A stretch of 56,805 bases of DNA from an uncultured Prevotellaceae bacterium (GTDB lineage: Bacteria; Bacteroidota; Bacteroidia; Bacteroidales; Bacteroidaceae): contig CACYME010000032.1 in assembly GCA_902775475.1 (NCBI GenBank), forward strand, positions 1-56,805, read 5' to 3'. The notes under the pieces were generated by a model. That model did not search any database, was not told where the DNA came from, and saw only the letters and a program-made list of their open reading frames with translations. A program made the translations under genes and the position numbers. Each line of letters opens with the position of its first letter. Positions within the stretch are counted from its first letter, which is position 1. Of this stretch, positions 25,927 through 34,669 are shown one piece after another.

Positions 25927-27537
25927 ATGACAAACGACACGCTGAGGGCAAGCAGGGAGAGCCTGATTGCCGACATTGACCGTCGGGTGGAGGACCATAT
26001 CCTGGAGCCGACGAACGCAGAGCTGCTGAAGAAGCTGATTCGGCAGGCAGACGATGTGGACGAGGCGATGATGATAGCCGCGTTGGGTACGACGTATAAA
26101 CGGACAGGCTTCCACTTCGACAAACGACTGGAGAAGCTCGGCAAGGATATCCGCTACTTCAAGAAGAACGAGGCACTAAGTTTCCGAACAGATGAAAGCC
26201 GCCCCACCCATAAGCTCATCATCGGCGACAACTACGAGGCGTTGCAAAACCTCTTGATAGAGTATCGTGGGCGCATCTCCGTCATCTACATCGACCCGCC
26301 ATACGGCAAGGACAGCATGGGAGAGTTTGCACAGACGAACTACGAGAACGCCATCACCCGCGACAACCTGCTCTCCATGCTCTATCCGCGACTGATGTTG
26401 GCCAAGCAGCTGCTGGCAGATGATGGTGTGATATTCTGTAGTATTGACGACAAGAACCAAGCGTATGTCAAGTGTCTGTTCGACGAAGTGTTTGAAGAAC
26501 ACAATTTCATTGCAAATATCATATGGGAGAGGGCTTACGCACCTATTAACCTAAAAAAGCATTTTTCAGAGTGCCATGATTATATTCTATGTTACGCCCG
26601 AAATATAGACAATGCTGTGTGTAATGGACTCCCACGAACAGAAGATGCAAATAGCAAATACAAGAATCCTGATAATGACCCACGTGGATTATGGCGAACA
26701 GACAATCTTGCAGTTGGCCCAAGGGTAGAAGCACAAGTATATGAAATCACTACCCCAAGTGGGAGGAAGGTGATGCCACCCGACGGCTATTGCTGGAGAC
26801 TAACAAAAGAACGCTTTCAGGAATATGTCGCAGATAATAGAATATGGTTTGGGGAGAATGGCGATTTAGTGCCAGCACCAAAAAGATTCTTGTCGGAAGT
26901 GAAAGACTCGATGACGCCAATGACAATTTGGAAATATACCGAGGTTGGCCATTCACAAGATGCAATGAGGGCTTTACGAGATATTTTTGGCGGAAAAGTC
27001 ATGTTTGCCTACCCAAAGTCAATCCCTTTGATGGAACGGATAATTAGATTGTATTCAAAATCAGACTCCATCATCCTCGACTTCTTCGCAGGCAGTGGAA
27101 CTACTGGCCATGCCGTACTCTCGTTGAACGAAAAGGATAAGGGCAACCGTCAGTTTATCCTATGCCAGCTGAATGAAAAGACTGATACTACGCCTAATGG
27201 TATTGCCTATGACGTGACGGCCAAACGACTGAAGCGCATCATGACAGGCGAATGCTACGACGGAACGAAGGACTTTAAGTGGGCACAGGATAATCTGCCA
27301 TACGGCGACAACCTGGACGTTTACGAAATTGGAACTGTAGCCAATGACAGCTCAGTAGCTGGCAAGACACCGTTTGACGTGATAGACGAAACGCTCTATG
27401 GACAGGTGAGGTTTGAGACGCTGAAAGATAAGATAGCCTGGGTATGCAGCAACTTTGCTCATACACAGCATTATTTGGAGAGTGACAAGGAGTGGGAAAC
27501 AAAACGGAGGGAACTTGACCATGCTACAAGAGGCTAA
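25927..27537 (+). CDS. mod: Type III restriction-modification DNA methyltransferase
   Basis: 536 residues. Beta-class adenine-N6 methyltransferase: IDPPYGKDS (DPPY at 123-126) precedes the SAM motif FFAGSGTT (about 387-393). Between them lies the target-recognition region, which is clearly AT-richer (about 26530-27050) than both flanks and shares only KNPDNDPRG and a few blocks with the truncated mod at 67-1119. In type III systems Mod recognises the site, methylates one strand and is required for Res cleavage. The ATG at 25927 was chosen because it follows the hairpin leader; GTG at 25880 is a possible alternative. It overlaps res by 17 bases. Confidence 0.92.
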   Translation: MTNDTLRASRESLIADIDRRVEDHILEPTNAELLKKLIRQADDVDEAMMIAALGTTYKRTGFHFDKRLEKLGKDIRYFKKNEALSFRTDESRPTHKLIIGDNYEALQNLLIEYRGRISVIYIDPPYGKDSMGEFAQTNYENAITRDNLLSMLYPRLMLAKQLLADDGVIFCSIDDKNQAYVKCLFDEVFEEHNFIANIIWERAYAPINLKKHFSECHDYILCYARNIDNAVCNGLPRTEDANSKYKNPDNDPRGLWRTDNLAVGPRVEAQVYEITTPSGRKVMPPDGYCWRLTKERFQEYVADNRIWFGENGDLVPAPKRFLSEVKDSMTPMTIWKYTEVGHSQDAMRALRDIFGGKVMFAYPKSIPLMERIIRLYSKSDSIILDFFAGSGTTGHAVLSLNEKDKGNRQFILCQLNEKTDTTPNGIAYDVTAKRLKRIMTGECYDGTKDFKWAQDNLPYGDNLDVYEIGTVANDSSVAGKTPFDVIDETLYGQVRFETLKDKIAWVCSNFAHTQHYLESDKEWETKRRELDHATRG

Positions 27538-29566
27538 AGACCTGCAACAACGTGCCGTGGCAGAACTGGTGCAAAAGGTGAACGGCAGCAAGCGTGAACT
27601 GACATTCCGCGCTCCGACGGGCAGCGGGAAGACACACATGATGGCCGACTTTATGAACCGCATATTAGGGGCTAAGAACGACGTAGTGTTTCTCGTTTCC
27701 ACGCTTTCAAAGGGAGGACTGGCTGAGCAGAACTACAACGTGTTCCGAGATTGTGCCGACAAGGGTGTTTTTAACATGATAGACCCTTGGCTCATCTCCA
27801 CAGAAGTCAGCGGCGAAGAGACACTGTTCATACCCGTTGACCACAACATCTATGTTCTGCCGCGTGACCTGTATAAAAAGAATGGCCGACTGATGCAGGG
27901 AGCCATGCTGAACTTCCTGCAGACGCTGACCGAGAGCTATTTCGGCCAGGGCATGAAGAAGAAGATATGGCTTATCAAGGACGAATGCCATCAGGCCACC
28001 AACAACCTGGACGACCTATCGGAGAAGCACTTCCAGAAGGTCATCAACTTCTCGGCCACACCCAACCTGAGGCGAGGTCAGGTGCCCGACGTGCAGATAA
28101 CAGACGAGGAAGCCGTGCAAGCCCGACTCATCAAGCGGGTTAAGCTGGAGGATGACGAGACGATTCCCGTAGATGCTGCTATAGACAAATTCTTAGAAAT
28201 ACGACGTGACTATAATAACCTGCTGCAGACGCATCCCTGCCTCATCATCCAAATATCGAACAAGGACAAGGCGCAGGAGGAATGGGAACGACGGGTGAAG
28301 CCTGCCATTGACAAACACCAGGAACTGAAATGGATGCTCATAGTGAACAAGGATAAAGACTGCGACACCAACGACGACGTGAAGCGCCGGCTACCCGTCA
28401 GCCGCTGGAAAGACTACGCGAAGGGCAAGGACTCGACCATCGACATCATCGTCTTCAAGATGGTTATCTCAGAGGGATGGGACATTCCGAGGGCCTGTAT
28501 GCTCTACCAGGTGCGAGACACGCAGAGCAAGCAACTGGACGAGCAGGTGATGGGGCGTGTCCGCCGTAATCCGCGACTGCTGGACTTCGACACTCTTTCA
28601 GATAAAGCACGGGACTTGGCCATGACGGCATGGGTGTGGGGCGTCAAGCCCGAGGCAATGAAGAAGACCCGACAGGTCAAACTATGGGAGAGTCAGCAGG
28701 TTGATATTCGCCAGCACGTCAGGGTGACAACCACCCGACTGGCCAATCTGACGGAAAGGGCCGACTTCGACGTGAGCAGCGTGGTGGAGAGCAAGCCCGT
28801 GCCACCCGTCAGTACCAGCATCTTCAAGTTATGGAACAAGTTGCAGCAATGTCCCAACGACGTGCAGACGCTCTGCTATCAATATGCCAACGGCGACGTG
28901 ACACGCTGGTGGCGCTTTATGGAGATAGTTGATGAGGTGAAGAAGAAATACGACACCTATATCTGTAACTATGACGAGAGTATGGAGGTGGACAAAACGG
29001 TGTCGTTCCCTCTCGTTTCGTCGTATATAGAGACCAACCAGTCGGGGCGCATCCGTTCGTGGGTGTGGTGTCGCAAGGATGGAAGTGACCATAGGTTTGC
29101 ATTCGACAGCGAGGCTGAGCGTGAATGGGCTTCTGTACTGATGGATTGTGAGGACGACATGGCAGTGGTCTGCGACGGTGACCTGTTTGACGACAAGGAG
29201 CGTTGCCTCTGGGGAAAGAACTTCCTCACGTCGTCGGAAATCAAATACGAATACTATGCCGACGGCATTCATTCGTCATATCCAGACTTTATCATGAAAG
29301 ACAAGTTAGGACGCATCCATGTGTTTGAGGTGAAAAGTGTGAATAAGGCCAGTGGGCAAAACATCGACCCTGAAGAATACAACCGGAAGATAGGCGTACT
29401 GAAAGACTGCTATCTGCATTGCTCCAAAAAGCTCAAGAACCACATCTTTTACCTGCCTATTCTGAAGGATGACTGGCAGATATTCCGCTATGAGGATGGC
29501 GAGGAAGATCAAATCTCGGAAAGGAGTTTCAAAGAGTCATTGAATAAGGAGGTCGGCGATGTGTAA
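27521..29566 (+). CDS. res: Type III restriction enzyme, helicase-nuclease subunit
   Basis: 681 residues, shorter than classical Res (about 900-1000). Superfamily 2 motifs: Walker A APTGSGKT (31-38), DECH (154-157), FSATPN, SEGWDIPRA and QVMGRVRRN. The C-terminal endonuclease is a PD-(D/E)xK fold: YPDFIMKDKLGRIHVFEVKS, with Asp near 588 and E-x-K near 602. With Mod it forms the ATP-dependent complex that cuts DNA carrying two unmodified head-to-head sites. The start inside mod (ATG at 27521) gives the family-like N-terminus MLQEAKDLQQRAV. No inactivating change is seen. Confidence 0.92.
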   Translation: MLQEAKDLQQRAVAELVQKVNGSKRELTFRAPTGSGKTHMMADFMNRILGAKNDVVFLVSTLSKGGLAEQNYNVFRDCADKGVFNMIDPWLISTEVSGEETLFIPVDHNIYVLPRDLYKKNGRLMQGAMLNFLQTLTESYFGQGMKKKIWLIKDECHQATNNLDDLSEKHFQKVINFSATPNLRRGQVPDVQITDEEAVQARLIKRVKLEDDETIPVDAAIDKFLEIRRDYNNLLQTHPCLIIQISNKDKAQEEWERRVKPAIDKHQELKWMLIVNKDKDCDTNDDVKRRLPVSRWKDYAKGKDSTIDIIVFKMVISEGWDIPRACMLYQVRDTQSKQLDEQVMGRVRRNPRLLDFDTLSDKARDLAMTAWVWGVKPEAMKKTRQVKLWESQQVDIRQHVRVTTTRLANLTERADFDVSSVVESKPVPPVSTSIFKLWNKLQQCPNDVQTLCYQYANGDVTRWWRFMEIVDEVKKKYDTYICNYDESMEVDKTVSFPLVSSYIETNQSGRIRSWVWCRKDGSDHRFAFDSEAEREWASVLMDCEDDMAVVCDGDLFDDKERCLWGKNFLTSSEIKYEYYADGIHSSYPDFIMKDKLGRIHVFEVKSVNKASGQNIDPEEYNRKIGVLKDCYLHCSKKLKNHIFYLPILKDDWQIFRYEDGEEDQISERSFKESLNKEVGDV

Positions 29567-29577
29567 GCAAAGCCAAC

Positions 29578-29855
29578 CTACTTGTCTTCGTAATGGCCGT
29601 AGGCAGCAAGAACATCGACATGGACCTCTGTCTCAAAGATGCGATAACAAGTCTGTGCTTCTTTGTAATCTCCCGACTCCAACGATTTTCGGGTTTTCCT
29701 TTCAGAGGCTCAGGATGTCCCAAGCCCGTCTTAGGATGCTCAAAAAGTTCGCCAATGAACTTCAAAGCCTTTGCATAGATTTTGGGTTCATGGCGCAGCA
29801 GTTTTTCCAAGTCTGCTTGCGCTTCCTCCTTGATAATAACCTTATACAGGGTCAT
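29578..29855 (-). pseudogene. Frameshifted Txe/YoeB-type ribonuclease toxin
   Basis: The frame from 29855 encodes YKVIIKEEAQADLEKLLRHE, then GLGHPEPLKG and WSREITKKHRLV, the core of Txe/YoeB ribosome-dependent mRNA interferases, then turns into unrelated sequence. Restoring one T at about 29637 (CTTGTTATCGC to CTTGTTTATCGC) gives LVYRIFETEVHVDVLAAYGHYEDK and a stop at 29578, the expected end with the catalytic His. As read, the toxin lacks its active C-terminus. It overlaps the antitoxin by four bases in antitoxin-toxin order and ends 11 bp from res. A base-calling error is the alternative explanation. Confidence 0.82.
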
Positions 29856-30094
29856 AGGCTGCGAATAAATCTGTCGAGATCTTCTACGTTCTCGAAAGCC
29901 TTACCAGGCTGTTTCTCTACGCGGTCTAACTTTGCAAAGAACTCCTCCTTTGTCATCAAGGTGGGGTCTTCTTTCTCTTTAGCCAATTTCTTGGCATACC
30001 GGGTCAAGCGCTTCATCATCGGTTCACTATCGGCTATAGCTCCAATACTTTGCCAAAGCTCAGTATTCATTGTGTTCAACTGTACTGCTGTCAT
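29852..30094 (-). CDS. Antitoxin partner of the YoeB-type toxin
   Basis: 80 residues, MTAVQLNTMNTELWQSIG... with a basic central helix (MMKRLTRYAKKLAKEKED) and an acidic C-terminus (EFFAKLDRVEKQPGKAFENVEDLDRF). Size, charge pattern, overlap with the toxin and position as first gene all fit a type II antitoxin that binds the toxin and represses the operon. The start at 30094 follows the promoter; the longer frame begins upstream of it. Assignment rests mainly on context. Confidence 0.75.
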   Translation of the reverse strand: MTAVQLNTMNTELWQSIGAIADSEPMMKRLTRYAKKLAKEKEDPTLMTKEEFFAKLDRVEKQPGKAFENVEDLDRFIRSL

Positions 30095-30120
30095 ATAACT
30101 TGGATCATTAAATTTATCTG

Positions 30121-30128
30121 CAAAGATA
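30121..30128 (-). promoter_or_regulatory. Promoter -7 box, antitoxin-toxin operon
   Basis: TATCTTTG followed by CAGA on the minus strand, 26 bp before the antitoxin start. Confidence 0.65.
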
Positions 30129-30169
30129 ATGAGAATTTGTGAAACAGCAAACAAAACGACAAACAAATT

Positions 30170-30286
30170 ATGAAAACTTACAGTATGAATGCCTCACTGG
30201 AACTGGCCAAGCGACTGAGTGAGATGGTAAACGCAGCGTGGGTGAGCGATGAACTTATGGAATACTTGACCGCCACCAGGAACTGA
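30170..30286 (+). pseudogene. Small unrecognised gene, possibly frameshifted
   Basis: A 38-codon frame, MKTYSMNASLELAKRLSEMV then NAAWVSDELMEYLTATRN. Its first 31 codons have the codon use and helical pattern of a real protein. Adding one G near 30271 (TTGACC to TTGGACC) would give MEYLDRHQELKDLD and a stop at about 30299, a more natural acidic C-terminus. It is divergent from the antitoxin. No family is recognised. Confidence 0.35.
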
Positions 30287-30320
30287 AGGACTTGGACTAA
30301 AGGCTCAGTGGGCACGCAAA

Positions 30321-30372
30321 AAGAAGAGGCCTCAAATCCGAAAATCAACTTTCGTCTCTGAGGTCTCTTCTT
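30321..30372. terminator. Terminator next to tRNA-Arg
   Basis: AAGAAGAGGCCTCA / TGAGGTCTCTTCTT arms with an inner CGAAA/TTTCG stem. It can end the tRNA-Arg transcript on the minus strand and any plus-strand transcript from 30170. Confidence 0.8.
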
Positions 30373-30375
30373 ATG

Positions 30376-30449
30376 TGACTCCGGCGGGATTCAAACCCAC
30401 AACCTTCTGATCCGTAGTCAGATGCTCTATTCAGTTGAGCTACGGAGCC
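30376..30449 (-). tRNA. tRNA-Arg (ACG)
   Basis: Cloverleaf with acceptor GGCTCCG/CGGAGTC, D-arm GCTCAACTGAATAGAGC, anticodon stem TCTGA/TCAGA with loop CTACGGA (anticodon ACG, normally edited to ICG), T-loop GGTTTGAATCC and discriminator A. CCA is not encoded. Confidence 0.95.
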
Positions 30450-30492
30450 ATCCGTTTTCTGGCTGCAACCGTTGTTTTCTCGATTGCGGGTG

Positions 30493-30524
30493 CAAAGGTA
30501 CGCACTTTTTTTGATTCCACCAAA
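30493..30524 (-). promoter_or_regulatory. tRNA-Arg promoter
   Basis: TTTG, 20-bp spacer, TACCTTTG on the minus strand. The next 12 bases (CACCCGCAATCG) equal those of the Lys-Thr-Gly tRNA promoter. Confidence 0.85.
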
Positions 30525-30551
30525 TTTTTCCGCAACTTTTTTCAAAAAAAC

Positions 30552-31766
30552 TTAGAAGTTGTAGGAAAAGCCGAGCGAGGAGTACTCCTTGAACTGCCAG
30601 TAACCGAGGTCGTCGTCCCACTTGTTGGAGTCGTCGAAGCGCGGGAAGAGGAAGAGGTTGGCCGAGATGTACTTCGACACGCGCAGTGCGAATGTGTTTT
30701 CCCACTCGAGCTCAGCGCGATGGTAGCTGGTGAATCCGTAGAATCGGGTCTTCCAGGTGACCACATCGTTGATTTTCCACTCCAGAGCAGCCGTGACCTG
30801 CGAACCGAAGTCCAACAGGTGGTGCTTGTCGGCATCGATACCATAGCGGCCAGGGAACCAGTCGAAGTCGGTGTTGGTGATGTCGTTGGCCTTGCGGAAC
30901 TGCGAGCGGTCAACATAGCGGTAGTTCATGGCTAAGGGCGAGAGGTTGATGGTACCGGTGATTTTCTTGTCGAGCCACTCCACCTTGTAGTCCATACCAA
31001 GACCGACGCTGACGTTGAGCGGTGAGAGGAAGTCGGAGTAGGTGCGGATATCGTTGGACTTGAAGCCTCGTGAGAACTGGGTATAGGCCAGGGCCTGGAG
31101 GGTGTAGTACCACTTTGCGGCAGCCTGCAGACCAACCTTTCCGGTATAGCGGAAGAGGTCTTCGTTGGCCTTGAACTTGTGCACTTCGTCGGAGCGCGAC
31201 GTCTGGAAGCCGAGTTTCATCTCGAGCTTGTTGTCCCACTTCCACTTCGACTTGTTGTCGTAGTTGGCCTCCAGAGTGAGGCTGGCCACGGCAGAGTAGT
31301 TCGACTCACCACCCTTGTACCAGTTGCCCGACACATAGTTCTGCATGAACTGCAGGTAGCCGTCACCCTTGCGGGTCCAGAACTTGGGTTTCTCCACGAC
31401 CACTTCCACCTGCTCTGCCTGCGGGGCTTCGGGCATCTCGTCAGCCTGCTCCTCGATGGTCACTTCCTGCACGATAGGCTGCTCGATGATGTCCTGGCGC
31501 AGCTCGCCAGCCTCTTCTTGCTCGCTCTCAGTAACCTCCACCAGGTCAGGACGGTTCAGGTAGACATGCATGAGGGCCTGGTCGATGGCGCGGCTCACCT
31601 CGTCGGCATCGTCGGAAGCTATTGACAACTGGTCACTGGCCACCGAATGGTAAAAGGTCATCGGGGCGAACAACTTGTAATACTGCCCGCTTAGCGGGGC
31701 GTTTCCCTGCGCGGCATTGGCGCTGAGCGCCATCATTGCTGCTAAAAACAATATCGGTTTTCTCAT
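30552..31766 (-). CDS. DUF3078 outer-membrane beta-barrel protein
   Basis: 404 residues. A signal peptide (MRKPILFLAAMMALSANA) and an acidic, Glu-rich periplasmic segment (about 85-130) precede a beta-barrel region starting GDGYLQFMQNYVSGNWYKGGESNYS, the DUF3078 hallmark. Alternating aromatic strands follow to the C-terminal SLGFSYNF, a typical Bam-recognised end. The function of the family is unknown. The start at 31766 lies only about 3-5 nt behind the predicted transcription start, so the mRNA may be nearly leaderless; the longer upstream frame would begin before the promoter. Divergent from yidC. Confidence 0.85.
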   Translation of the reverse strand: MRKPILFLAAMMALSANAAQGNAPLSGQYYKLFAPMTFYHSVASDQLSIASDDADEVSRAIDQALMHVYLNRPDLVEVTESEQEEAGELRQDIIEQPIVQEVTIEEQADEMPEAPQAEQVEVVVEKPKFWTRKGDGYLQFMQNYVSGNWYKGGESNYSAVASLTLEANYDNKSKWKWDNKLEMKLGFQTSRSDEVHKFKANEDLFRYTGKVGLQAAAKWYYTLQALAYTQFSRGFKSNDIRTYSDFLSPLNVSVGLGMDYKVEWLDKKITGTINLSPLAMNYRYVDRSQFRKANDITNTDFDWFPGRYGIDADKHHLLDFGSQVTAALEWKINDVVTWKTRFYGFTSYHRAELEWENTFALRVSKYISANLFLFPRFDDSNKWDDDLGYWQFKEYSSLGFSYNF

Positions 31767-31775
31767 AACTAGGTG

Positions 31776-31783
31776 CAAAGATA
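31776..31783 (-). promoter_or_regulatory. Promoter -7 box, DUF3078 gene
   Basis: TATCTTTG followed by CACCTAGTT and then the ATG, leaving almost no leader. Confidence 0.65.
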
Positions 31784-31827
31784 GTAAAAATAAATATAAA
31801 ACTGAAGATTTTCTCGATTTATTTTCG

Positions 31828-31835
31828 TAATTTTG
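31828..31835 (+). promoter_or_regulatory. Promoter -7 box, yidC
   Basis: TAATTTTG followed by CACC, 41 bp before yidC. Confidence 0.65.
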
Positions 31836-31876
31836 CACCTTGATTTGCAAAGAAACCAATAAATACATTTTTAATA

Positions 31877-33754
31877 ATGAATAAAAACACCTTAACAGGA
31901 TTTGTATTGATAGCCATTGTGCTAATCGGCTTCAGTTGGTGGAGCCAGAACGAAGCAAGCAAGCAGCAGGCTGCAGCTCAGGCCGAACAGGCCCGGCTGG
32001 ACTCGATTGCCAAGGCCAACCCACAGCCTAAGGACACGGTGAGCATGGCTGAAGCAGCAGCACTGACCGCCCAGGCCGACAGCAGCCGCGTGTTCTTCCA
32101 GGCCATGAACGCCGGTGAGGGGCAGCAGCTGACGCTAAAGAACAGCAAGCTGGAGCTGACCCTCGACACCAAGGGCGGCATCGTGAAGAAAGCCAAGGTG
32201 CTGGGCTACAAGGATTATATGGGCAACAGCAACGTGACCCTCTTCGACGAGAAGGACCAGAACCTGACATTCACTCTGGCCACGAAGAAGGAAAACATCA
32301 ACACCCAGGAACTGACGTTCCAGCCCACGGAGGCCAGCGACCGCAAGGCCCGGCTGGTGGCCGAGGGTGCCGATGGTGCCCGCATCGTGATGGAATATGA
32401 GCTGGGCGAAAGCTATCTGCTGCACTTCAGCCTGAAGACCGAGGGCATGGACGGTCTGTTTGAACCTGGCCGACAGCTGATGTCCGTTGAATGGCGCGAC
32501 TCTTGCCGACAGCAGGAGAAGGGCTACACGTTTGAGAACCGCTATGCCTCGCTGACCTACAAAGACCTGGACGGTGGCACCGACCACCTGAGCGAAGGCA
32601 AGAACGACACAGAGACGCCCGAGGAGGCCCTCGACTGGGTGGCCTTCAAGACGCAGTTCTTCGCTGCCGTGCTCATCCCGAAGACGCAGTTCGAGAAGGG
32701 TGCCTATCTGGCCAGCACACAGCATCAGAAGGAGTCGCACTACCTGAAGTCCTACCAGGCTCAGCTGAAGACGCCCTTCAATCCATCGGAACGTGCTGAG
32801 TTTGAGATGTACTTCGGCCCCAACGACTTCCAGGTGCTGAAGAGCATCGACAAGGAGAGCAGTTTTGGCCGTGACCTCGACCTAGAGGACCTAGTCTATC
32901 TGGGCTGGTGGCTCGTTAGATGGATTAACCGCTGGTTCACCCTCTATGTCTTCGACGGTCTCACCGCACTGGGTCTCGGCATGGGCATCGTGCTCATTCT
33001 CATCACCCTGCTGCTGAAGGGCCTCACCTTCCCGATGGTGAAAAAGAGCTACATGTCGAGCGCCAAGATGCGTGTGCTGAAGCCAAAGATTGAGGAGGCC
33101 ACGAAGCAATACGACAAGCCCGAGGACCAGATGCAGAAGCAGCAGGTGCAGATGCAGATGTACTCGCAGTACGGCGTCAGTCCGCTGGGTGGCTGTCTGC
33201 CCATGCTTATCCAGATGCCCATCTGGATTGCCATGTTCTTCTTCGTGCCTAACGCCATCCAGCTGCGCGGCGAGAGCTTCCTCTGGATGCAGGACCTGTC
33301 GACCTACGACCCCATCGTGGAGTGGTCGAAGCCCATCTGGGGCATCGGCGACCACCTCTCGCTGACGTGCATTCTCTTCTGCGTGTCTAACCTGCTCTAT
33401 TCCTACATGACCATGCGCCAGCAGCGCGACCAGATGATTGGCCAGCAGGCCCAGCAGATGAAGATGATGCAATACATGATGTACTTCATGCCGCTGATGT
33501 TCTTCTTCATCTTCAACGACTACAGTAGCGGTCTGAACTTCTACTACTTCATCTCGCTCTTCTTCTCGGCAGCCATCATGTGGACGCTCCGCAAGACCAC
33601 CGACGACGACAAGCTGCTGGCCAAGCTGGAGGCTAACTACCGCGAGAACAAGAACAACCCCAAGAAGCAAAGCGGACTGGCAGCGCGGCTGGAAGCCATG
33701 CAGAAGCAGCAGGCCGAGATGCAGCGCATGCGCGAACAGATGAAGAAGAGATAA
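31877..33754 (+). CDS. yidC: Membrane protein insertase YidC
   Basis: 625 residues, normal for Bacteroidetes. An N-terminal anchor helix (TGFVLIAIVLIGFSWW) is followed by a large periplasmic beta-domain (about 60-340) and the conserved five-helix Oxa1 core (about 350-580) with MVKKSYMSSAKMRVLKPKIEE, SPLGGCLPMLIQMPIWIAMFFF and SSGLNFYYFISLFFSAAIMW. The C-terminal tail is basic and Gln-rich and may touch the ribosome. It inserts and folds inner-membrane proteins alone or with SecYEG. A glycosyltransferase gene follows 36 bp later. Confidence 0.97.
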   Translation: MNKNTLTGFVLIAIVLIGFSWWSQNEASKQQAAAQAEQARLDSIAKANPQPKDTVSMAEAAALTAQADSSRVFFQAMNAGEGQQLTLKNSKLELTLDTKGGIVKKAKVLGYKDYMGNSNVTLFDEKDQNLTFTLATKKENINTQELTFQPTEASDRKARLVAEGADGARIVMEYELGESYLLHFSLKTEGMDGLFEPGRQLMSVEWRDSCRQQEKGYTFENRYASLTYKDLDGGTDHLSEGKNDTETPEEALDWVAFKTQFFAAVLIPKTQFEKGAYLASTQHQKESHYLKSYQAQLKTPFNPSERAEFEMYFGPNDFQVLKSIDKESSFGRDLDLEDLVYLGWWLVRWINRWFTLYVFDGLTALGLGMGIVLILITLLLKGLTFPMVKKSYMSSAKMRVLKPKIEEATKQYDKPEDQMQKQQVQMQMYSQYGVSPLGGCLPMLIQMPIWIAMFFFVPNAIQLRGESFLWMQDLSTYDPIVEWSKPIWGIGDHLSLTCILFCVSNLLYSYMTMRQQRDQMIGQQAQQMKMMQYMMYFMPLMFFFIFNDYSSGLNFYYFISLFFSAAIMWTLRKTTDDDKLLAKLEANYRENKNNPKKQSGLAARLEAMQKQQAEMQRMREQMKKR

Positions 33755-33790
33755 TGGATTGTGGAGCGTTTAGAGCTGAGTGACGAAAGG

Positions 33791-34561
33791 ATGACATCTA
33801 TTGTTATCATAGAATACAACTCTCTGGAAGACGTTGACGGGTTTGTCGCATCATTAGCGTCTTCCTACCCTTCTCCCTCACAGGTAGATGATGGGAGAGA
33901 GCCTTCCATTGAGCTCATCGTCTCCTCCAACTCCATGTACGACGAAGTCAGGCAGAAGCAGCTCTGCGTGCAGTATCCCACCGTGAAGTGGGTGTTCAAC
34001 GAGAAGAACGGAGGCTTCGCCTACGGCATGAACGAAGGTCTGAAGGCCGCACAAGGCGACACCCTTGTAGTGGCTAATGCTGACGTAAAGCTCCGCCAGT
34101 CCCTCCAGCCCATGACCAGTTACCTCTGGAATCACAAGGAAATAGGCATTATCGGCCCGAAGATTGTAGACGATCAGGATATCATTCAGGACAGCTTCCG
34201 CCATTTCTTCTCTCCCTGGGGATTCTTCAAGCGTCAGGTGGGATGGATCAAGAATCGCGGCAAGCTGCACGAGAAGAACTTCACCACGCCCGTCAGTGGC
34301 GACTGGATTATCGGTGCTTTCATGATGGTGCGACGCGACTTCTATGAGAAGGTGGGCGGTCTTTCCGAAGACTATTTTATGTATTGTGAAGATATGGACT
34401 GGTGTCGCCGTGCTCACCTATCGGGCTACGAGGTGGTGTATTTCCCCGAGGTAGTGGTTGAATACAAGGGCACGCGCTCTTCACGTAAGCGTCTGAAGTA
34501 CACCAAGATTCACATTCAATCGCTTCTCACCTTCTGGCGCAAATATGGATTCCACGCGTAG
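33791..34561 (+). CDS. Family 2 glycosyltransferase (rhamnosyltransferase-like)
   Basis: 256 residues, GT-A fold: VIIEYNSLEDV opens the nucleotide-binding half, NEKNGGFAYGMNEGLKAAQGD and VVANADVKL supply the DxD-like site, VSGDWIIGAFMMVRRDFYEKVGGLSEDYFMYCEDMDWCRRA is the acceptor/base block. The length and motifs resemble dTDP-rhamnose-type transferases of O-antigen or capsule synthesis, but donor and acceptor are unknown. ATG at 33791 was preferred over GTG at 33761 because GAAAGG precedes it. Residues about 25-40 (SYPSPSQVDDGREPS) come from a repeat-like CTCCCTCA / GGGAGAGA stretch and may be another in-frame insertion. Confidence 0.85.
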   Translation: MTSIVIIEYNSLEDVDGFVASLASSYPSPSQVDDGREPSIELIVSSNSMYDEVRQKQLCVQYPTVKWVFNEKNGGFAYGMNEGLKAAQGDTLVVANADVKLRQSLQPMTSYLWNHKEIGIIGPKIVDDQDIIQDSFRHFFSPWGFFKRQVGWIKNRGKLHEKNFTTPVSGDWIIGAFMMVRRDFYEKVGGLSEDYFMYCEDMDWCRRAHLSGYEVVYFPEVVVEYKGTRSSRKRLKYTKIHIQSLLTFWRKYGFHA

Positions 34562-34613
34562 AAAGGAATCCTTTCCTTGTCTGTTTTCCAGATAAGCATC
34601 TGCAAATAAAAAT

Positions 34614-34646
34614 AGAGCTCACGGGCCGAAACCCATGAGCTCTTTT
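34614..34646. terminator. Bidirectional terminator
   Basis: AGAGCTCACGGG / CCCATGAGCTCT stem (one mismatch) with A- and T-tracts on either side, between the glycosyltransferase and the PpiD-like gene, which converge here. Confidence 0.85.
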
Positions 34647-34669
34647 ATTCTTTAGTTCCTTTATGATGT

